Source of the DNA: Azadirachta indica
Taxonomy: Eukaryota; Streptophyta; Magnoliopsida; Sapindales; Meliaceae
Length of the DNA stretch: 64,000 nt
Reading direction: 5' to 3'
Assembly: GCA_022749755.1 (NCBI GenBank)
Contig: CM040449.1
Coordinates: forward strand, 3,181,157 to 3,245,156
A program made the position numbers and the translations under genes. This document shows, in pieces, positions 58,355 to 64,000 of this stretch (its first letter is position 1; each line of letters begins with the position of its first letter). The notes under the pieces are model-generated. The model did not search any database. It was not told where the DNA came from and saw only the letters and a list, made by a program, of their open reading frames with translations.

Positions 58355-60518
58355 GAATGCAGTGAGCTTCCGGAGGCTTAATATTTTTTTACTCTCGCCA
58401 TACTCATTCTACAATAAACAACCCACTAGTTAGCGGTATGGCTGTAATCAGAAGCTTCCAAGTGTCAAACGGCGTTGCATGGCTGTCACCAGATTGTTGA
58501 ACAGAGTTTATCAAAGATGGGCAAGTGACGTTTCGCGCCAAACAGAGCCTGGGATTTCCAGCATATGAAGTTTCATTGAAGACTAGAAACTGACCGCCGC
58601 TGGGAACCCTGCCCGTGAAATCGTTGTATGAGAGATCGATAGTTGTGAGGCTGCTCATATATCGAATTTCATCCGGTACTGGACCAGTGAGTTTGTTTCT
58701 AGACAAATCAAGTGTGTTCAGAACTGTGAGGTTACGAATTCCTGTCGGAATCGCCCCGTGCAAGCTGTTTCTACTAAAATCAACGGATGTTAGAGAGCTG
58801 GAATTTCACCACTTATGTTGTTTCCACTGATATCCATCGTAGAAATCGTTGAGATTTTCAATCTCAACGAGATTTTCCCAACGAGATTTCCACTGCATCT
58901 GGATTGTGTTGCTTCTCGTGATGCAATCTCCAAGCAAAGTGCCAAAAGATACGAAGATTCGCTTTTGTTTACGAAAAGGAAGATGTTTAATGAGTGGAAA
59001 CAACATAAGATTTCTACGCTAAATCTCGTTGGGAATTTCGCCGCTAAATCTGTTGTTCTGAAGAGACAGAATACTTAAATTAGAAAATCTTCCTATTGTA
59101 TGCGAAACTTGTCCGGTGCGGTCATTGTCGGACAGTTTCAACTCTGCGAGTGAGTCTGATCTTGACATGCTACCTGGAAGTGCGCCTGATAAATGGTTGT
59201 CGTTCAACTCAATGATTTCCAACAAAGGCATATTAAAAATTCCAGCGGGAATTGTCCATGAAGAAAGTTTTCCATCGCTCGAAATTTGGTTAGGGACTTG
59301 CACTCGCCTAGCTCATCAGGAATTGGACCGGAGAAGAAATTGTCCATCAGTATCAATGACTTCAGTTTGCCTCCTTTGCACAAATCAGGAGGAATGAATC
59401 CTGTAAGGTTATTCGTCGTAACATCGAGGATCAAGAGCTTCTCGTTTTTGCCAAGATTCTGGGGCAGACCAAGTGTGAAGTTGTTACCCCATAATTGCAG
59501 TACCTCAAGATTTGGAAAATCTCCTACAAACTGGGGAATTGAACCGGAAAGATTGTTCTTGAACAGATGGATGAGGGTGATGTTTGTCAACGCTGAGAAA
59601 CTCTCTGGTATCTCTCCGGTAAGAGAGTTGTACGAGAGATCAAGCATTTTCAAGCTAGTCAAAGCAGAGAGTTCCGGGGGTATATGACCTGTGAGATGGT
59701 TAAACTGAAGCAATAAAACCTGCAAGTTCTTTAATTGGCTTAAACTTTTAGGAATCACCGGAGATATTGCAACTCGCCATGTCAAGAACTCGGAGATTAC
59801 TCAACGTTCCAAACTCAGGCGGAATCCCGCCGTTATAGGTGTTGTAATAGCCAATGTACATTTCTCTAATGTCTTTTAACCGTGACAAAAACGCTGGAAC
59901 TGTACCGTTAAGTCCGTTACCGTTTAAGCCTAGATACTCCAAACTCCGAATTTCGGAGTAACTCCCCGGTATTTCGCCAGTGAAGAAATTGCCACCAAAA
60001 GAAAGATGCTTGAGATTTTTGAGGCTTACAACCTCAACCGGAAGTGGACCGGTGAAGTTGTTGCTGTAAGTGTCAAGAAACTCAAGCTCAGTCATTCCAA
60101 GAATAATTTGGCCTGGGAAATTACCATTAAAGACGTTGCCGGAGATGTTGAACACCTTGAGAGTCGTGAGGTTCGCCATCTCCAAAGGCAATCTCCCTGT
60201 GAGATTAACATTGCTGATAGTGAGGTTCACGAGCTTGTTTAGGAGCCCAATCTCCGGTGGAAGCGTACCGAAGAGAGGCACGAAAGACACGTTTAGAGTA
60301 ACCACACGTGAGTCTTGGTCGCACGTCACACCAGAGAACGAGCAATGAGCTGAGGGTGAAGATGATGGATCCCAGTCTTTGAGTCCTGAACCTTTTAGTC
60401 CAATCATGGTGGATTTGAGCTTCAGCAGAACATAAAGATCACTGTAGGAAGAGCATACCGAGAAAAGAATAAATAAAGAAATGCAGACGTAAAACCTTCG
60501 AGCTGCAGTGACTTTCAT
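58355..60518 (-). pseudogene. CLAVATA1-like LRR receptor, copy 3: near-complete ectodomain, frameshifted, no kinase
   Basis: From the ATG at 60516-60518 (signal peptide [19 protein letters not shown]) the copy carries the cap region ([20 protein letters not shown]) and about 20 LRRs with the LxxLxxNxLxGxIP pattern. The last LRRs precede a cysteine-containing end cap and the start of a membrane segment (WKLLITAIPLTSGLFIVE, then stop near 58404). Breaks seen: a 2-base loss near 59758, a 1-base loss near 59262, and a rearranged block at 58811-59033. The juxtamembrane KLTAF remnant (58355-58369) lies out of frame past the stop, and no kinase follows. CLV1-type receptors bind CLE peptides to limit stem-cell number. 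This copy could at most give a truncated ectodomain. Confidence 0.88.
58811..59033. repeat. local inverted duplication inside LRR copy 3
   Basis: ACTTATGTTGTTTCCACT at 58811-58828 is repeated in reverse complement at 58993-59009. CCCAACGAGATTT at 58877-58889 faces AAATCTCGTTGGG at 59021-59033. The outer right arm is normal LRR coding text (GEIPNEI). The block between is inverted or foreign and ends the frame. This pattern suggests a template-switch or fold-back event, not a simple insertion. Confidence 0.7.
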
Positions 60519-61194
60519 CTTTTTTATTCTCCTATAGTTTCTTCTTACGAAGCAAATCAACCATAAATTAATGCTTGGAGTTAGTTCGGCTCCAGAAATT
60601 AAATTACAATTTCGAATCAACTAAGTCAAAGAATGACAACATTTATTCTCCTTTTAATGATGTGGGAACGAAATCATATTCTCCTCTTCTATGGTGGAAT
60701 TCTGAATAAGAATAATATAAAGCAGAGATATCGATTAATTGGAGAATAAAGATAGCCGCTTTCCTTCATAACAACAGAAAAGAAAAGAAAAGAAAAAGTA
60801 ATTTTGCTCAAGTTTAATTTTCTTCGCACCAGCTGTACCATATCCGGCGAATGGATGAGGATAATTTTCCCAAGTCTCAGGATTTTACAATTACCACGTA
60901 TAATATGCTTCATAGTAGGCAGCAGAGGCATCTATTATGCTTTCAAGGGCAATACTGCACGTACGGGAAAAATATGCGGAACATTTGATGCTGTGGATGG
61001 AAATGGAGTTCAAGGTAGCAAATAATCTCAGATCTGATCAATTAGCATGAGCTTCATGGTTGGACATTATCCAAACCCAACAACAAACTGAGCCCAAAAT
61101 TAAGCCCAAATGCCTCAGCGCATGGATGGTAACTACTTGCTCGGGTTACAGTGCAGCATGTGAATGCCGAGGTTTTGAAAATAACGGAGCAATA
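60519..61194. promoter_or_regulatory. upstream flank of LRR copy 3
   Basis: This should hold the old promoter of the CLV1-like gene. No clear motif or gene was identified beyond AT-rich runs. Confidence 0.3.
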
Positions 61195-61432
61195 CGATCA
61201 AATTATCACTATGTTTATTCTTTTTTCTACTTCTTCTTCGAAGTGCAGGATAACCCCGAGGGGTTGCGGGTCTTTTTCTACCAATTGGAGCCCTTCCTTC
61301 ACCACTCCCATGGGGGTGGTCTACAGGGTTCATAACTACTCTTCTTACTACAGGACGCTTACCTTGCCAACATTTAGATCCGGCTCTACCCAAACTTTTC
61401 TGATTCACCCCAACATTCTCCACTTGTCCGAT
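61195..61432 (-). pseudogene. rpl2: rpl2 3' fragment of plastid origin
   Basis: On the minus strand it reads [15 protein letters not shown], then [17 protein letters not shown], then [19 protein letters not shown]. This is the C-terminal end of plastid ribosomal protein L2. Changes from the conserved text (for example HPHGSGEG for HPHGGGEG) show nuclear decay. It is not a functional gene. Confidence 0.85.
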
Positions 61433-61475
61433 ATGGTAGAATCAATGGGGCCTAAGAGGCGGTGGTTTACCCTGT

Positions 61476-61510
61476 GGTGGATGTCAGCGATTTGAGTCCG
61501 CTTATCTCCA
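61476..61510 (+). pseudogene. trnA-UGC: plastid trnA-UGC 3' exon remnant, copy A
   Basis: A 35-nt stretch reading GGTGGATGTCAGCGATTTGA and ending CTTATCTCCA matches the plastid trnA 3' exon apart from a few substitutions. The 5' exon with the anticodon is absent, so no tRNA is made. Confidence 0.7.
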
Positions 61511-61836
61511 ACTCGTGAACTTAGCCGATACAAAGCTATATGAATATGGTAGCACCCAATTTTTCCGATTCGGCAGTTCGAACTATGGTTTATCATTCAT
61601 GGAGGGGGGAAAGCTCTCCGTTCCTGGTTCTCCTGTAGCTGGATCCTCCAGAACCACAAGAATCCTTATTTAGAATGGGATTCCAATTCAGCACCTTTTG
61701 AGATTTTGAGAAGAGTTGCTCTTTGGAGAGTACAGTATGATGAAAGTTGTAAGCTATGTTCGGGGGAGAGTTATTGTCTATCGTTGGCCTCTATAGTAGA
61801 ATCGGTGGGGGCCTGAGAGGCGGTGGTTTACCTTGT

Positions 61837-61871
61837 GGCAGATGTCAAAGGTTCGAATCCGCTTATCTCCA
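61837..61871 (+). pseudogene. trnA-UGC: plastid trnA-UGC 3' exon remnant, copy B
   Basis: A second 35-nt copy with different substitutions (GGCAGATGTCAAAGGTTCGA at the start), preceded by intron-tail sequence. It too lacks the 5' exon. Confidence 0.7.
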
Positions 61872-61915
61872 ACTCGTGAACTTAGCCGATACAAAGCTCT
61901 ATGAATATGAACGTA

Positions 61916-62119
61916 CTATTGGAGCCCCAAGTCATTTTCCGCCAACTCACTAATTACATCGTACAGCAACACTAGTCAATGCCCAATCAACTATAAACTC
62001 TTGTATAGGCCCCGGTCTGTCGTCAATGTATGGGGACCTGAATACGAATTTTTTAATCCCTTAGAATGATATTTATTTCAGTTATAACCAGAACAATATT
62101 GTCTCTCTCATTATGATAC
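61916..62119. other. junction between NUPT and retrotransposon
   Basis: About 200 bp of unassigned sequence. A further organelle fragment is possible but I do not recognise it. Confidence 0.3.
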
Positions 62120-64000
62120 CAAAGAAAGTTGGAGGAGAAGAGAAAAAAATTCTAGAGGGAGATAGAGAAGGAATCAATTTTAATTAACAAAACCTCACAC
62201 CATACAACGGGTTGGAGAGGTGCAAGATACTGTTGTAGGCTCACCTCTCAACGCCAGCTCAACACAAAATAACAGAATTAAGGGTCATCATACACATGTG
62301 ACTGATACTACTAACAGTTATAAACTAACATCACTGCTAAAGGACATTATTTTAATAGAAACGGCAATGAACGTATTTTTCATATATCGATCCTACCCCC
62401 ATAAAGAACCTTGTCCACAAGGTTAACTTGAGGGAAGCACTACTCAATGTCGAATAGAAATTCCTAAGTAGGCTCATTTGGAATTCGATTTGACCACTGA
62501 ATTAAAACTTTAGTGGGAGCTTGCTTTCCTCTTTTAACCATTTTCCTATCAAGAATAACAATTGGTACTGGTGGCAAGACAGGAGAAGTTAACAAGTTAA
62601 GTGATGGAGTAACATTAGGAGGAGTCATCTTTTTGAGCTGAAAGACATGGAAGATAAGATGTATGCCTGAATCAGCTGGTAATTTGAGCTTGTAAGCCAC
62701 TGTACCTATTTTGTCTTCAATATAAAATAGACCAAAATAGAGAGAAGAGTTTGTGATTGGTTCTGTTGCCTACACTCTGCTGTTTATAGAGTTGTAACTT
62801 GACATAAAGCCAATCACTAATGTTAAAGGTTTTCTCGATGTGATGGGAGTCAGCTTATTGTTTCATGCGATTTTGGGCTCTATTCAAGTGAAATTTCATA
62901 ATCTGCAAGGCAAGTTCCTTGTCCTTGAGGCATTGATCTACTGCTACAAGTAGGGAGTCACCAGGGAAGTAAGGAATATATAAAGGAGGTGGGCTGCCAT
63001 ACACAATTTCAAAAGCAGTAGTCTGAGTGGCAGAATGGTAGTTAGTGTTGTACCACCACTCAGCAAGAGAGAGCCACCTCACCTATTGTTTGGGATTTTC
63101 TCCAGTCATAAATCTCAAGTAGATCTTAAGGCATCTGTTGACAACTTCAGTTTGTCCATCTGTCTGTAAATGGCGTACGGTCAACTTGAACAATTCTACT
63201 CCTTGTAGCTTGAACAATTCATTCCAGAAAGAGCTAACAAAAATTGAATCCCTATCACTAACAATGGATGATGGCAACCCATGTAATTTAAAAATGTTAT
63301 GTAAGAAAAGTTGTGCAATAGTAGAAGCTGTATAAGGATGACTTAGGGCCAAAAAATGAGCATATTTACTGAGCCTATCGACAACCACTATGATCACTTC
63401 CTTACCATTTGACTTCGGCAATCCCTCAACGAAATCCATGCTAATGTCAGTCCAAATATTTTTATAAATTGGTAGAGGTTGCAGAAGCCTTGGAGTGCTA
63501 ACATGCTCTGGTTTACAAGTAATCATAATATAAGGTGCAGTTCATAATATAATTTCTAACATCCTTTTCCATATCTTTCCAATAAAAATGCAATTGCAAC
63601 CACTTAAAAGTAGCTTGTCCTCCAAAGTGGCCCCCTACTGGTGAGTCATGCAAAAGCGTGAGCAGTTTGTGTCTCAATTGAGTGTCTTGGCCTACCACTA
63701 ATCTGCTTTTCCTTTGCAATAAGTTACCATTCCCAGTATAAGAACTATGGTCATCTTCCCCTCCCTCAAAGACCGAATTATACTCTGGATATTAGAGTCA
63801 TTACTCCAACTTTCTTCTATCCTGGGAAACAAGCCATTAACTAGAGTAAAAATTGTTAAAGCAGCAAATTCTGAAGCAGGTAATCTGAAGAGTGCATCAA
63901 CAGCCACATTTTCCTTCCTTTTTTTGTACGAGATTTCAAAATCATAGCCAAATAACTTGGCTATATATTTTTGCTGGTGAGTAGTAGTGATTCGCTGCTC
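62120..64000 (-). mobile_element. decayed Ty3/gypsy chromovirus, 3' part, truncated by window end
   Basis: On the minus strand from 64000 the order is the RNase H tail (LFGYDFEISYKK, VAVDALFRLPAS), integrase zinc-binding HHCC (HDSPVGGHFGG), integrase core, and a chromodomain start (VILDRKMVKRGKQAPTKVLI, near 62560). Reading frames are broken by stops and frameshifts. Below 62440 is a polypurine-like TTATGGGGGTAGGA, and the 3' LTR should lie in about 62120-62395. RNase H to integrase to chromodomain order defines a chromovirus of the Ty3/gypsy group. The 5' part lies beyond the window. Confidence 0.85.
63083..63526 (-). pseudogene. Ty3/gypsy integrase core fragment
   Basis: A 147-codon minus-strand frame with WTDISMDFVEGLP and SDRDSIFVSSFWNELF carries the first two Asp residues of the D,D(35)E triad. 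HLQTDGQTEVVNR carries the Glu. The integrase catalytic triad is thus present in this fragment, but the surrounding polyprotein is broken: the zinc-binding upstream domain is in another frame and its last CxxC Cys is Tyr. Confidence 0.85.

Larger units (their letters stand above)
61195..61915. mobile_element. nuclear copy of chloroplast DNA (NUPT), a mosaic of rpl2 and trnA-UGC regions
   Basis: Three plastid-like blocks are joined. 61195-61432 is the 3' end of rpl2 in reverse. 61433-61605 is the trnA-UGC intron tail, 3' exon and trnA-rrn23 spacer. About 61605-61915 is more trnA intron sequence followed by a second copy of the same exon and spacer. The two trnA-region copies share the GAGGCGGTGGTTTACC and CTTATCTCCAACTCGTG text with small differences. 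rpl2 and trnA lie apart in plastid genomes, so this is rearranged DNA, either joined before insertion or reshuffled after it. Identification rests on recalled plastid sequence, not on a search. Confidence 0.85.

Noticed and set aside
59286..60348. Plus-strand ORFs across the LRR cluster
   Set aside because: They are antisense shadows of the LRR coding frame, where the repeat pattern keeps the opposite strand open.

Overview
The window is nuclear DNA of a flowering plant. Its genes are split by short GT-AG introns, the spacers are AT-rich, and the gene families are plant types (ROP GTPase, receptor-like cytoplasmic kinase, CLAVATA1-like LRRs, BOI-type RING ligase). It also carries plant LTR retrotransposons and a piece of chloroplast DNA. 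A woody rosid such as Citrus is a guess from general impression and was not tested. Exon borders were worked out by hand from splice signals, reading phase and family knowledge. Each multi-exon model below closes in frame.

Layout. 1-5.4 kb is AT-rich and almost gene-free, with a G-box cluster near 4.7-4.8 kb. 5.8-42.5 kb is an ordinary gene-dense segment. In order it holds a BOI-like RING E3 ligase (-), a prostaglandin E synthase 2-like protein (-), a plant protein of unknown function (+, divergent from the previous gene), a USP-kinase fusion of the RLCK VI type (-), retromer subunit VPS35 in 22 exons (-), a type I ROP GTPase (-), a full-length ABCB transporter (+), RNA polymerase I subunit RPA12 (+) and a PNRC-like short-motif protein (-).

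42.5-64 kb is repeat-rich. Three minus-strand copies of a CLAVATA1-like receptor gene lie at 46.2-47.3, 56.0-57.3 and 58.4-60.5 kb. All three stop at the same juxtamembrane point and have no kinase domain, and all are damaged. Two non-autonomous LTR retrotransposons sit between copies 1 and 2: a Tat-like LARD (47.9-51.9 kb) and a gag-only copia-type element (52.9-55.6 kb) with a perfect 5-bp target-site duplication. At 61.2-61.9 kb a chloroplast mosaic joins an rpl2 fragment to two copies of the trnA-UGC 3' exon region. The window ends inside a decayed Ty3/gypsy chromovirus.

The genes do not form one pathway. VPS35 and the ROP act in membrane traffic and cell polarity, and RPA12 has a ribosome-biogenesis type promoter (telo-box plus site II). 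The most notable part of the window is the cluster of kinase-less CLV1-like copies and the transposon history recorded around it.
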